Source of the DNA: Thalassotalea psychrophila
Lineage (GTDB): Bacteria; Pseudomonadota; Gammaproteobacteria; Enterobacterales; Alteromonadaceae
DNA: 64,000 nt
Direction: 5' to 3'
Assembly (NCBI RefSeq): GCF_031583595.1
Contig: NZ_CP134145.1
Span: 3,410,001-3,474,000, forward strand
In this document: positions 50,248 to 59,210 of the stretch, one piece after another
Layout: each line of letters starts with the position of its first letter
Position numbering within the stretch: the first letter of the stretch is position 1
Position numbers and translations under genes: made by a program
Notes under the pieces: generated by a model
Database searches by the model: none
Told to the model about the DNA's origin: nothing
The model's input: only the letters and a program-made list of their open reading frames with translations

Positions 50248-50449
50248 ATTACCAATTTCAGTCAATGACTGGGTTATTGCCTATACCATAAAATGTCATT
50301 TTGAGAGTGCATCTGCATAGTATTGGCTTAATTTTCGACAATAATAAAGAATTACTTGCCATAGATAAACAATAGTTCAGAAATAAATTGTTATCAGGTA
50401 TATTATTTAATAGTTTTAAGTATTTAAGTAATTGTTTTTAAACTTGGCA

Positions 50450-53227
50450 ATGGAGCCTTTATTGAAGCAAAGTCCAAACGATCCTAAACAGTATAAGCCA
50501 CTTACATTAGCAAATGGATTGCGCGTTTTATTGATTGAAAACAGCGAGTCTAATCGTAGCGCTGCTGCACTTGCTGTAAATGCAGGCCATTTTGACGATC
50601 CTAAGAATAGACAAGGCCTAGCGCACTTTTTAGAGCATATGTTATTTTTAGGTACGGAGAAATATCCAGAGAGTGGTGAATATCAACAGTATTTATCGCA
50701 ACACAATGGGTCTAACAATGCCTGGACAGGTACTGAACATACTTGCTTTTATTTTGATATTAACCAACAACACTTTAGTGATGCATTAGACCGCTTTAGT
50801 CAATTTTTCACTGCCCCATTGTTATCACAAGAGTTTATTGAAAAAGAAAGGCAAAACATTGACGCCGAGTTTAAATTAAAACTTAAAGACGATATGCGCC
50901 GTATCTATGATGTTCACAAAGAGACCATCAACCCAGAGCATCCATTCAGCAAATTTTCCGTTGGTAGTTTAGACACGCTGTCGGACAAAGCAGACAGTTG
51001 TTTAAAAGATGAAGTAACTCGTTTTTACAATGAACATTATTGTGCCGAGCGGATGACACTCGCCATCGAAGGCCCACAGCCTATTGCCGAGCTAGAACGT
51101 TTGGTGATTGAAAAGTTCTCCGCGATCAAATCTGAACAACATGCAAAAATTACAGTTAGCGAGCCACTGTATAAAAAAGAACACCTTGGCATAACAGTTG
51201 ATATTAAACCCGAGAAAAATGATCGCAAACTTATTTTAAGCTTTGCCATGCCGGGAATTGACAGTTCCTATTTATACAAACCAGTGAGTTATTTAAGTTA
51301 CTTGTTAGGCCATGAAGGTAGTGGCAGTATTTTAGCTTATTTAAAAAACAAACAATGGGCAATGGCATTAACATCAGGTGGCGGCGTTAACGGTACGAAC
51401 TTCAAAGATTTTAATATAAGCTTGCGATTAACTGAAGAAGGCGAACAACATCAAGATGAGATTGTTTCCTTAGTGTTTGCATATATTCAGTTGATGACAA
51501 AAGCAGGTATTAACGACACCTATTTCAATGAGAAGAAATCCATTTCGGAGTTCTCATTTCAATACCAAGAAAAATTAAAACCGATAGACTCAGTGAATCA
51601 GCTAGTCATTAATATGCAGCATTATCCAGCGCATGATTACATCTACGGTGATTATGTGATGGCAGAGCTTAAAGATGATTTAGTGGCTGAATTCTTAGAT
51701 TATTTACGCCCAGAAAATATGCGTATTATTCGTGTTAACCAACACGTCACTACAGATAAAATAAGTTATTGGTATAAAGTACCTTATAAAACGTCCACTA
51801 TTGATGCCAGTTTAATCACCCTTTGGCAGAGTAAGCTTAACTTTAAAGAGTTAAGTTTACCTGAGCCAAACCCTTATATAGTGGATAACCCAAAATTAGT
51901 GCCAGCCAAAAGTGAAATATCGGTGCCAGCATTAATTAAAGAAAAACCAGGGTTAAAAGTTTGGTTTAAGCAAGACAGCTCTTTTTTTGTCCCTAAAGGA
52001 CAGATATTTATTGGTATCGACTCAACAGTTGCTATCGAAAGTAAAGCTCATATTGCCATGACCCGCTTATTTGTTGAGTTATTTAGTGATTCGGTACTTG
52101 AGCAAAATTACCACGCTGAACTTGCTGGTATTCATTATCATTTATATCCTCACCAAGGTGGAATGACATTACAGTTGTCAGGCATTAATGAAAAACAACC
52201 GTTATTGCTAGAAAACCTTCTTGATAGCATCAAAGATCATTCATTAGCGGTGGATCGATTTAACTTATTTAAAAAGCAATTAGTAGTGAATTGGCGTAAT
52301 GCTGAAAAGAGTAAATCAATTTCACAATTATTTTCCAAACTAAGTGCTCTAATGAAACCGTACAGCCCTAGCGGCAAAGACTTAGCAGAAGCTTTAGAGC
52401 AAGTTAGTTACGAAGACTTTACCGACTTTTGTGAAGCATATTTCAACAAACTCTGTATAGAGGTATTCATTTACGGTAATTGGTTAGAGCCGCAAGCTAC
52501 TAACATGGCTAAATTAATCAGTTCGAAACTCACTGAACATTTGGACGAAAATGAAGGAGTCACTTGCAAAGTTGTTGATTACCAAGGTAAAGGCACAAGC
52601 TTATTACCGCTCCATATTCCAGAACATGATTATGCCAGCGTAATTTATTACCCGATGCACAATAATGATGTGCAAAGTGTGGCTTTAACTATGGTCACCA
52701 GCCACTTATTGTCGCCACATTTTTTTCATCAAATGCGCACCGAGAAACAGTTTGGTTATTTAGTTGGTGTCGGCTATGTACCGATGAACCGGTACCCAGG
52801 TATCGCCTTTTACATCCAGTCTCCGGACACTACTAGTGATGCCCTATTTTCAGCGATGGATGAATTCATCAATGATTTTGATGTAAACATATCAACTGAT
52901 GAGTGGCAGCATTTACAGCAGGGATTAATAGGTCAACTGCAGGAGAAAGACACCAGTCCAAGAATAAAAAGCCAACGTTACTGGGTAAGTATTTGTAATA
53001 GAGATTACGGCTTTGATCAAAAAGAAAAACTGATTGATGAAATAGAAAATTTAACACTGCCAGATATAGCTAGCTTTATTAAAAACAAACTTGCTAACAA
53101 CAAGCAAGTCGATAAGATCAGTTTAGCATCAGTAAAGCATTCTGATGAGCTTGCTTATTTATTAAATAATCATAGGGTTATTAAAGATTTAGATGAATTT
53201 CATCAAACTAGCCCGCATAAGTCATAG
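50450..53227 (+). CDS. M16 family zinc metallopeptidase (insulinase/pitrilysin type)
   Basis: Large clan-ME protease of 925 residues with four homologous domains. The inverted zinc motif HFLEH (residues about 64-68, in GLAHFLEHMLFLGTEKYPES) and the downstream Glu ligand (RQNIDAEFKLK) are intact, so the enzyme should be active. It resembles E. coli protease III and insulysin, but I see no signal peptide; a cytosolic peptide-degrading role is inferred. The ATG at 50450 was preferred over a TTG at 50432. It is monocistronic by appearance. Confidence 0.9.
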   Translation: MEPLLKQSPNDPKQYKPLTLANGLRVLLIENSESNRSAAALAVNAGHFDDPKNRQGLAHFLEHMLFLGTEKYPESGEYQQYLSQHNGSNNAWTGTEHTCFYFDINQQHFSDALDRFSQFFTAPLLSQEFIEKERQNIDAEFKLKLKDDMRRIYDVHKETINPEHPFSKFSVGSLDTLSDKADSCLKDEVTRFYNEHYCAERMTLAIEGPQPIAELERLVIEKFSAIKSEQHAKITVSEPLYKKEHLGITVDIKPEKNDRKLILSFAMPGIDSSYLYKPVSYLSYLLGHEGSGSILAYLKNKQWAMALTSGGGVNGTNFKDFNISLRLTEEGEQHQDEIVSLVFAYIQLMTKAGINDTYFNEKKSISEFSFQYQEKLKPIDSVNQLVINMQHYPAHDYIYGDYVMAELKDDLVAEFLDYLRPENMRIIRVNQHVTTDKISYWYKVPYKTSTIDASLITLWQSKLNFKELSLPEPNPYIVDNPKLVPAKSEISVPALIKEKPGLKVWFKQDSSFFVPKGQIFIGIDSTVAIESKAHIAMTRLFVELFSDSVLEQNYHAELAGIHYHLYPHQGGMTLQLSGINEKQPLLLENLLDSIKDHSLAVDRFNLFKKQLVVNWRNAEKSKSISQLFSKLSALMKPYSPSGKDLAEALEQVSYEDFTDFCEAYFNKLCIEVFIYGNWLEPQATNMAKLISSKLTEHLDENEGVTCKVVDYQGKGTSLLPLHIPEHDYASVIYYPMHNNDVQSVALTMVTSHLLSPHFFHQMRTEKQFGYLVGVGYVPMNRYPGIAFYIQSPDTTSDALFSAMDEFINDFDVNISTDEWQHLQQGLIGQLQEKDTSPRIKSQRYWVSICNRDYGFDQKEKLIDEIENLTLPDIASFIKNKLANNKQVDKISLASVKHSDELAYLLNNHRVIKDLDEFHQTSPHKS

Positions 53228-53344
53228 TAAAATCCCCAATTACATACTCAACGTTTTTGTTACCAATAAAAGTATAATATTTATGACTAATTTTTTACAA
53301 AATATTCACCTTTAAATCACCTTGCAATTGATTTAAGATATTGA

Positions 53345-56300
53345 ATGCAGATATACCAACTTGGTATTATTTGTTATCAAAATAATAAGTCTCAGTTTAA
53401 AGACAAAGCAATACGCAAAAGGCCTTGTGTGCAGTTTAAAAATAATAACAAGATAAGCTACAAAGTTATAAACTTATTCCAAATGATCATGGTAACTCTG
53501 CTTGCCATTTTCTCTGTATCTGCACATTCATCTTCACAAACACCAATCAAGTTTCAACAGCTATCAATCGAGCAAGGTCTTTCTCAGAGTAGTGTTTATT
53601 CTATAGCACAGGATAAAGAAGGCTTTATTTGGCTCGCAACTGGGGATGGCTTAAATCGGTATGATGGTTATGAGTTTTCGTATTATAGAAATGAATTAAA
53701 TAATCCCAATTCACTTTTAAACAATTTAGTCCGTGTAGTTTTTGTTGATAGCTCAAATACTTTATGGGTTGGGACTCAAGCAGGCTTAAGTAAATATAAT
53801 CCCGCCCTAGATGAATTTGATAACTCCTACACAAATTTCAAAGATAAAGCGATTTGGAGCATTTTCGAAGATAAGGATAATAATTTATTTGTATCTACTG
53901 CAGATGGCTTATACACACTTAAAGATAATGCTCTAAGATTTTCAAAAATTAACTTTAGAGAATTTTCCAATGATATAAAAGAAATAAAATCAATTTTTCA
54001 AGATGTAAATGATAGATATTGGATAGGCACTTTTGAAAATGGTCTATACATTTCAAATAAAGAGCTTGATTTTATTTCTCCTATTAATGGTAAAAATAAA
54101 TGGCATTTAAATATTGATTCTGGCGGTGTTTTTGAAATACAAAAAATAGAAGGAAATTATTGGGTAGCTACTGATAATGGGATTTTTATTGTTGATGAAA
54201 CTTACCAATTAAAAAAGCATATCCTTGCAGAACAGTACGGTTCTAATCCGCTAGCCAATAAAACTAGAAGCCTCAATAAAGTAAATAATTTTGAAGTATT
54301 AATAGGTACGGAACATGGATTATATTCATATAATTTAATTGAAGATAGTTTTACAAGAAAAAGAATAGCTAAAGTAGATTCATCTCCCTTAGAAATGAAT
54401 TTTATATACTCTATGTTTACAGATGCATCAGATACAGTTTGGGTTGGTACTAGCTCTAATGGAATAAACAAATTTAATTCCATTTATTCTTTATTCCCAC
54501 ATTATTTATCTAATGACAGTAAGAATAAAAAAAATGTGTTAGGTTTTGCCGAATTACCGAATGGAAATATCTGGATTTACACTCAATTTAATGGGCTTTA
54601 CTATATCGACAAGCTCACTAACCAAGTAATAAAATCTCCAGTAAACATTAAAGACTCCATAAAGACTATTTTTCCAGATACAAATAATAACTTATGGCTG
54701 ATAACAAAAGAAAGTAATATTCTGTATTTTGATACTACCCTAAATACTCTAATCAAATATGACTCACTTGAGCATTTAGCTAGTTCACGAAATGATAAAA
54801 TAGATTTCTTAGCTATCAATGATGAAATTTGGTTTGGCTCTAACAACTCCGTGATTAATAGATATTCACTGATAAATAAAAAATTAACTACCTATAGAAT
54901 TAGTGACGAAAAAGAAACTATTTATACTATTTCAATAAATAAAAATGATGAAATTTGGTTAAATGGCAGTTCAGGTAATATATATAAGTTTAATATAATT
55001 TTAGAAAATTTTAAAAAGATAGCTCTCCCCTTAAACAAATTGCTTATAGAAAATAACATTACTTATTTAAAGGAAGATACTAATTACATTTGGTTTGGAT
55101 TCTGGGATCAAGGTATTTTACTTTTTGACAAGCAACACAAAACTTACCAACTTTTTAATGAAAATTCAGGGTTAGCTAATAATTTCATTGCAAATTTACT
55201 GTTAGATGATTCAGGCGATGCATGGATAAGCACCAATAAAGGAATTAGTAAAATTAGCCCTAGAACATTATCCATATCGAATTACGATTCAACTTATGGT
55301 TTACAATCTAATGAATTTTGGGATGCGTCATCATTAAAAACAAGTAATGGAAAGCTTTTATTTGGTGGAATTAATGGATTTAACAGCTTCTATCCTGATG
55401 AGATTGAGATAGACTCTCAAATAATATTCAAGCCTATCCTATCTAAGCTACGTATCGCCAATAAAGAAGTAAAAATTGTTAATAAGGATAAGCAATCAAC
55501 AATATATAAATTAAATGCTCAATTATCCCATTTACGTGAAATTACATTAGATTATGCTCAATCTCCATTTACATTAGAGTTCATTTCTCCAAATCCAAAT
55601 ATTCCAGAGCAAGTACTATATAGGTACAAATTAATAGGATTAGATGATAACTGGATTGAAACTAATCATAAAAATAAACGAGCAACTTATACAAACTTAA
55701 ATTCAGGCTCTTACTCCTTTGCCTTGGAAGCTTTCGATTTAACGAAAAACAAATACATTTCCTCTAAAAATTTTACTATTCATATACTTCCTCCTTGGTG
55801 GAAAACAAATATTGCGTGGGCAGTGTATGTATTATGCAGCCTTTTCATTATTTATTACTTTATCCGTCAAGCTCAAAATAAAGAGCTCAGTAATATAAAA
55901 ATTAAGGAATCTGAAGAACGATTGAAATTAGCTTTATGGGGCTCTGGCGATGAAATGTGGGATTGGAATTTAAAAACCAATCAAATGTTTCGTTCAAACA
56001 TTTGGGGGATATTAGATTTCCCTATTGAAGGCTCTGAAATAAGTGCTGATGGTGAAGAGCGCCGTAATATACATCCTCAAGATTACCCTAGAGTAAAACA
56101 ATTATTACTTGAGCATAAAGAGGGTAAATCTGAGCATTACGAAGCAGCATACCGAGTTAAAGATAAAACCAACAGTTGGTTATGGGTACTTGATAGAGGC
56201 AAAATTGTTGAGCGCGATGAAAATGATGCGCCATTACGTATGACTGGTACTTTAAAAGATATTAGTCAAATAAAGGCCAATGAAGAAAGCTTAAAACTTT

Positions 56301-57964
56301 TTGCCAAGTGTATTGAAAACATATCTGATGCAGTAGTGGTGTACGATAACCAATTTAAGTTGGTAGATTGCAATATTTCTTACCAAACAATTACTGGCCA
56401 GAGTAGAGCTGAAGCATTAGGTCAAATGTTAGCCTTTAACTCTTACCCTGATAGTTTTTTACAAAACTTGAAAAAGAATCTACTTTCACATGGCACCTGG
56501 CAAGGTGAAATTGAAAGCAAACGCTCAACTGGTGATTCATATTTAGTTGATATCACAATCGATATTATTCACGACGAAAATGACAATATATCGCATTTTG
56601 TTGGCGTTTTTTCAGACATTACTAAACGTAAAGAGACTGAAGCTGAATTACGCAAGCTAGCAAACTCAGATACATTAACGGGATTACCAAACAGATCGTT
56701 TTTCCAAGCAAACCACTCTCAATTAGTAAGCCAAGATCTTGAGCATGCCCTGCTTGTATTCGATTTAGATAACTTTAAAAAGATCAACGACTCTCTAGGC
56801 CATCAAGTAGGTGATGTATTGTTATGTAAGGTAACAGAACGCATAGCAACCATAGGCAATATTAAGGATACCTGTTACCGCTTAGGTGGTGATGAATTCG
56901 CGTTAATACTTGAAGGTACCAATGATATTCACAAAATCACCTCTATTGCTGACGAAGTTTTAAACACCATTGTTGAGCCGTATTATATCCGCCAACAAGA
57001 AATTTCTTTGTCTTGTAGCATCGGTATAGTGTTATTCCCTGATGATGGAGCTAATTCGCATGAGCTGTTAAAGAACGCAGATACCGCCATGTATCACGCA
57101 AAAGATAAAGGTGGAGATACATACCAGTTCTTTAATGATTCAATGAATAAACAAGCAGTGAAGCGCTTACAAATTGAAAATTTAATACGCCATGGTTTAA
57201 AAGAAGATTTATTCTCAGTGTTCTACCAACCCAAAATTGATGTGGCAACTGGCGCAGTTAAAGGCATGGAGGCATTAGTTCGTTTTGAAGCTGGCAATAA
57301 AGGTATTATTCGTCCAGATATTTTTATTCCTATTTCAGAAGAAACCGGCCAAATTTTAGAAATTGGCGAAATTGTTTTACGTAAAGCCTGTTTAGCAACT
57401 AAAGCTTGGTTAGACAATGGCATGTTTAGAGGGCGAATAGCGGTAAACCTTTCAGCAGTACAGTTTAGACAACCGAATTTAGTGCAAATAATTGCTGAAA
57501 TTCTAGAAGAAACTAAATTACCAGCTAAACACTTAGAGCTAGAAATTACTGAAGGAACAGTCATGAACTCGCCCCAAGAAGCAATAGAGTTGATGCATCA
57601 AATTAGAAAAATGGGTGTGAATTTATCTTTAGATGATTTTGGTACAGGTTACTCATCTCTAGCCTATTTAAAACAATTTCCACTTAACACATTAAAAATT
57701 GATAAAGCCTTTGTTGATGACATAGAAGCTTCAGAAGAAGGCAGAAACATGGTTGCCACCATTGTGACTATCGCCCATAACTTAGGTATGGATGTTGTTG
57801 CTGAAGGTGTAGAAACAGAAAGCCAACTTAAATATCTTAAAACAGTAAACTGTGAACAAATGCAAGGTTACTTATATTCCAAACCATTGGCTGAAGAAGA
57901 TTTTGGTCGTTACTTGCTTTCACATATCATTACCAATAAATCTACGCCTTATAACAATATATAA
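53345..57964 (+). CDS. Propeller sensor with PAS, GGDEF and EAL domains (c-di-GMP turnover)
   Basis: Membrane sensor of 1539 residues. A signal or anchor segment (about 47-62, MIMVTLLAIFSVSAHS) precedes a periplasmic two-component-regulator propeller of about 14 Reg_prop blades (for example GFIWLATGDGLNRYD, TLWVGTQAGLSKYNP, TVWVGTSSNGINKFN). A Y_Y_Y domain (about 740-815) and a transmembrane helix (about 822-842) follow. In the cytoplasm there are two PAS domains (about 855-975 and 985-1105), then GGDEF with an intact motif at 1181-1185 and EAL with EALVRF at 1309-1314. Both motifs are complete, so it may make and degrade c-di-GMP. The start is uncertain; a GTG at 53429 with AAAAGG upstream is a good alternative. 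Confidence 0.92.
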   Translation: MQIYQLGIICYQNNKSQFKDKAIRKRPCVQFKNNNKISYKVINLFQMIMVTLLAIFSVSAHSSSQTPIKFQQLSIEQGLSQSSVYSIAQDKEGFIWLATGDGLNRYDGYEFSYYRNELNNPNSLLNNLVRVVFVDSSNTLWVGTQAGLSKYNPALDEFDNSYTNFKDKAIWSIFEDKDNNLFVSTADGLYTLKDNALRFSKINFREFSNDIKEIKSIFQDVNDRYWIGTFENGLYISNKELDFISPINGKNKWHLNIDSGGVFEIQKIEGNYWVATDNGIFIVDETYQLKKHILAEQYGSNPLANKTRSLNKVNNFEVLIGTEHGLYSYNLIEDSFTRKRIAKVDSSPLEMNFIYSMFTDASDTVWVGTSSNGINKFNSIYSLFPHYLSNDSKNKKNVLGFAELPNGNIWIYTQFNGLYYIDKLTNQVIKSPVNIKDSIKTIFPDTNNNLWLITKESNILYFDTTLNTLIKYDSLEHLASSRNDKIDFLAINDEIWFGSNNSVINRYSLINKKLTTYRISDEKETIYTISINKNDEIWLNGSSGNIYKFNIILENFKKIALPLNKLLIENNITYLKEDTNYIWFGFWDQGILLFDKQHKTYQLFNENSGLANNFIANLLLDDSGDAWISTNKGISKISPRTLSISNYDSTYGLQSNEFWDASSLKTSNGKLLFGGINGFNSFYPDEIEIDSQIIFKPILSKLRIANKEVKIVNKDKQSTIYKLNAQLSHLREITLDYAQSPFTLEFISPNPNIPEQVLYRYKLIGLDDNWIETNHKNKRATYTNLNSGSYSFALEAFDLTKNKYISSKNFTIHILPPWWKTNIAWAVYVLCSLFIIYYFIRQAQNKELSNIKIKESEERLKLALWGSGDEMWDWNLKTNQMFRSNIWGILDFPIEGSEISADGEERRNIHPQDYPRVKQLLLEHKEGKSEHYEAAYRVKDKTNSWLWVLDRGKIVERDENDAPLRMTGTLKDISQIKANEESLKLFAKCIENISDAVVVYDNQFKLVDCNISYQTITGQSRAEALGQMLAFNSYPDSFLQNLKKNLLSHGTWQGEIESKRSTGDSYLVDITIDIIHDENDNISHFVGVFSDITKRKETEAELRKLANSDTLTGLPNRSFFQANHSQLVSQDLEHALLVFDLDNFKKINDSLGHQVGDVLLCKVTERIATIGNIKDTCYRLGGDEFALILEGTNDIHKITSIADEVLNTIVEPYYIRQQEISLSCSIGIVLFPDDGANSHELLKNADTAMYHAKDKGGDTYQFFNDSMNKQAVKRLQIENLIRHGLKEDLFSVFYQPKIDVATGAVKGMEALVRFEAGNKGIIRPDIFIPISEETGQILEIGEIVLRKACLATKAWLDNGMFRGRIAVNLSAVQFRQPNLVQIIAEILEETKLPAKHLELEITEGTVMNSPQEAIELMHQIRKMGVNLSLDDFGTGYSSLAYLKQFPLNTLKIDKAFVDDIEASEEGRNMVATIVTIAHNLGMDVVAEGVETESQLKYLKTVNCEQMQGYLYSKPLAEEDFGRYLLSHIITNKSTPYNNI

Positions 57965-58039
57965 GCTCATTGTTATATCTCTACTTCAAAATATGACTTA
58001 TTCAACAAGGTTTTATTTTATTTGCTGAGTTTTAAACAC

Positions 58040-58063
58040 TTGTACAATTAGAAAATTGTACAA
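58040..58063 (+). promoter_or_regulatory. Inverted repeat, candidate activator site for sigma-54 promoter
   Basis: TTGTACAATT (58040-58049) and AATTGTACAA (58054-58063) form a perfect 10+10-bp inverted repeat with a 4-base spacer. Its centre is about 130 bases before the predicted transcription start, the usual distance for an enhancer-binding-protein site. The activator is unknown. Confidence 0.6.
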
Positions 58064-58153
58064 AATATAATACGAAAAAAGTATTAGTCACCTACCAAAT
58101 ATAAAATCCTAACAAAAACAAGTTTTTAAACTTTATTCAACAAAATGTTAAAG

Positions 58154-58170
58154 TTGGCACGTTATTGGCT
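58154..58170 (+). promoter_or_regulatory. Predicted sigma-54 (RpoN) promoter
   Basis: TTGGCACGTTATTGGCT matches the RpoN consensus TGGCACG-N4-TTGCW at all but one position. The invariant GG (58156-58157) and GC (58168-58169) are correctly spaced. Transcription would start near 58181, about 38 bases before the repeat-protein ATG. Confidence 0.7.
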
Positions 58171-58218
58171 TAAGTATTCCTATATGTATATTTATTTAAA
58201 ATAAAAATAGGAAATACC

Positions 58219-58485
58219 ATGCTTAGTTCATTAATTTTATCAGTATTACTTTCTACAGGTGCTCCTGCACTAGAACAAGTAAACAACTTAGAAACAGTTG
58301 AAGCCGGAAGCACACGAATTCGTATTCAACCAATTGGTAGTACTCGCATTCGCATCGAACCAACAGGCAGCACTCGCATTCGCATCGAACCAACGGGCAG
58401 CACTCGCATTCGCATCCAACCAGCGGGCAGTACTCGTATTCGCATCCAACCGGCTGGCAGCACTCGTATCCGTATTAAAGCTTAG
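58219..58485 (+). CDS. GSTRIRI tandem-repeat small protein, unknown
   Basis: An 88-residue protein. The hydrophobic N-terminus MLSSLILSVLLSTGAPA resembles a signal peptide without a basic start. An acidic linker follows, then six copies of GSTRIRI with period 10 (consensus GSTRIRI-[QE]-P-[ITA]) from residue 30 to the end. Alternating Arg and Ile predict an amphipathic beta strand per repeat, so the chain could form a small beta-solenoid, an amyloid-like assembly or a cationic peptide; none is proven. AGGAAA precedes the ATG. It heads a three-gene cluster behind a sigma-54 promoter, and its stop overlaps the next gene's ribosome site. I do not recognise the family. Confidence 0.8.
   Translation: MLSSLILSVLLSTGAPALEQVNNLETVEAGSTRIRIQPIGSTRIRIEPTGSTRIRIEPTGSTRIRIQPAGSTRIRIQPAGSTRIRIKA
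58306..58482 (+). repeat. 30-bp in-frame tandem repeat (six units)
   Basis: Five full 30-base units and a last unit of 27 encode the GSTRIRI repeats. Units differ mostly at third codon positions (CGA/CGT/CGC for Arg, ATT/ATC for Ile), which points to selection on the protein after an old expansion. Confidence 0.9.
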
Positions 58486-58495
58486 GAGAAAGACA

Positions 58496-58600
58496 ATGAT
58501 TGCAATTATTAAAACAATATTTACATCTAAAACTACTGCGAAACAAGTTGCAGATAGTATTGAAATTCGTGAAATGTCAGCAAGCAGTTGGTGGTCATAA
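58496..58600 (+). CDS. WWS-terminal small peptide 1 (34 residues), unknown
   Basis: The peptide opens MIAIIKTIFTSK and ends SIEIREMSASSWWS. AGGAGA (58484-58489) lies 6 bases upstream and overlaps the TAG of the repeat-protein gene, which suggests coupled translation. It aligns over its whole length with the next peptide: M-x-x-[IV]-[IF]-K-x-I-F at the start and EM[ST]AS[SN]WWS at the end. The variable middle and fixed C-terminus look like a leader with a conserved core, as in ribosomally made modified peptides, but no modifying enzyme is adjacent. Function unknown. Confidence 0.75.
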   Translation: MIAIIKTIFTSKTTAKQVADSIEIREMSASSWWS

Positions 58601-58631
58601 GCCTTTTAAAAATAAGGCCTTGAGGTGATTT

Positions 58632-58733
58632 ATGTTAAAAGTATTTAAAGCTATATTTGGTACAAAGAAAGTAACACAAGCACCAGCAAGAATTGAAGTG
58701 TATGAAATGACCGCTTCGAACTGGTGGTCATAA
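58632..58733 (+). CDS. WWS-terminal small peptide 2 (33 residues), unknown
   Basis: Paralogue of peptide 1: MLKVFKAIFGTKK at the start, ARIEVYEMTASNWWS at the end. A strong GAGGTGA site (58622-58628) lies 3-9 bases before the ATG. Two adjacent paralogues that keep the termini while the middle diverges are good evidence that both are translated. A GCCTT/AAGGC hairpin lies between them (about 58601-58618). It is last in the cluster and followed by an inverted repeat. Confidence 0.75.
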   Translation: MLKVFKAIFGTKKVTQAPARIEVYEMTASNWWS

Positions 58734-58747
58734 AGAGCTAAGCAGTT

Positions 58748-58793
58748 TTCAACGCATAGTTAATGCTATGTAGTAAAATAATTATGCGTTGAA
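58748..58793. terminator. Inverted repeat between convergent small genes
   Basis: TTCAACGCATA (58748-58758) pairs with TATGCGTTGAA (58783-58793), with an inner CATAG/CTATG stem. It separates the small-peptide cluster from the converging 64-residue ORF and overlaps that ORF's stop. No T-run, so terminator function is tentative. Confidence 0.45.
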
Positions 58794-58976
58794 GATACCA
58801 AACTTAGTACCAAACCTTTTAAAGGTTTTCATGCGTTTTTCCATACAGAACATTGGCCATACTAATGGACCTAGTACAAAGCCAGCTGTAGCCCAGCGTT
58901 TACGCCCCATTCCGGACTGTAGAGCTTGGCAATAAAAGAACACTGCGAATAGTAAGGACACAACAACAAACAACAT
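58782..58976 (-). CDS. Small membrane protein (64 residues), unknown
   Basis: Two hydrophobic segments (residues about 1-18 and 31-46) flank GRKRWATAGF; the C-terminus is basic (EKRMKTFKRFGTKFG). Codon use matches its neighbours, and a TAGAG sequence lies before the ATG. It converges on the small-peptide cluster and could serve as an exporter accessory or be unrelated. I do not recognise it. Confidence 0.6.
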   Translation of the reverse strand: MLFVVVSLLFAVFFYCQALQSGMGRKRWATAGFVLGPLVWPMFCMEKRMKTFKRFGTKFGIFNA

Positions 58977-59133
58977 ATTTAACTCTACACGGCTTATAGG
59001 ACTACTTAAGGGCGCGTATTATAGCAAATAGACTATTTACACTAAAGTAGTTTCAGCGTATTTTTCAAGCATATTTGTTAACTTCTTATATCCATTCAAT
59101 ATTTTCTTAAATTCATATCTTCTTTAGTATTTT

Positions 59134-59161
59134 AAAAAAAAAAGAGGCAATAAATTGCCCC
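59134..59161 (-). terminator. Rho-independent terminator of fadIJ
   Basis: GGCAAT (59146-59151) pairs with ATTGCC (59154-59159), leaving a very tight loop. On the minus strand the stem is followed by ten T. It lies about 50 bases after the fadJ stop. Confidence 0.75.
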
Positions 59162-59210
59162 TTCGTCGTTAAAGCGGCAACAACTTACCGCTACTTTTGT
59201 ATGAACTTAA

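Noticed and set aside
58306..58482. CRISPR-like array
   Set aside because: Units are contiguous without spacers, are in frame and encode a protein repeat.
58298..58600. Longer frame through the repeat region fused to WWS peptide 1
   Set aside because: The 30-base repeat is open in more than one frame simply because its period is a multiple of three. A strong AGGAGA site at 58484-58489 and the paralogue at 58632, which has no such extension, support the short start at 58496.
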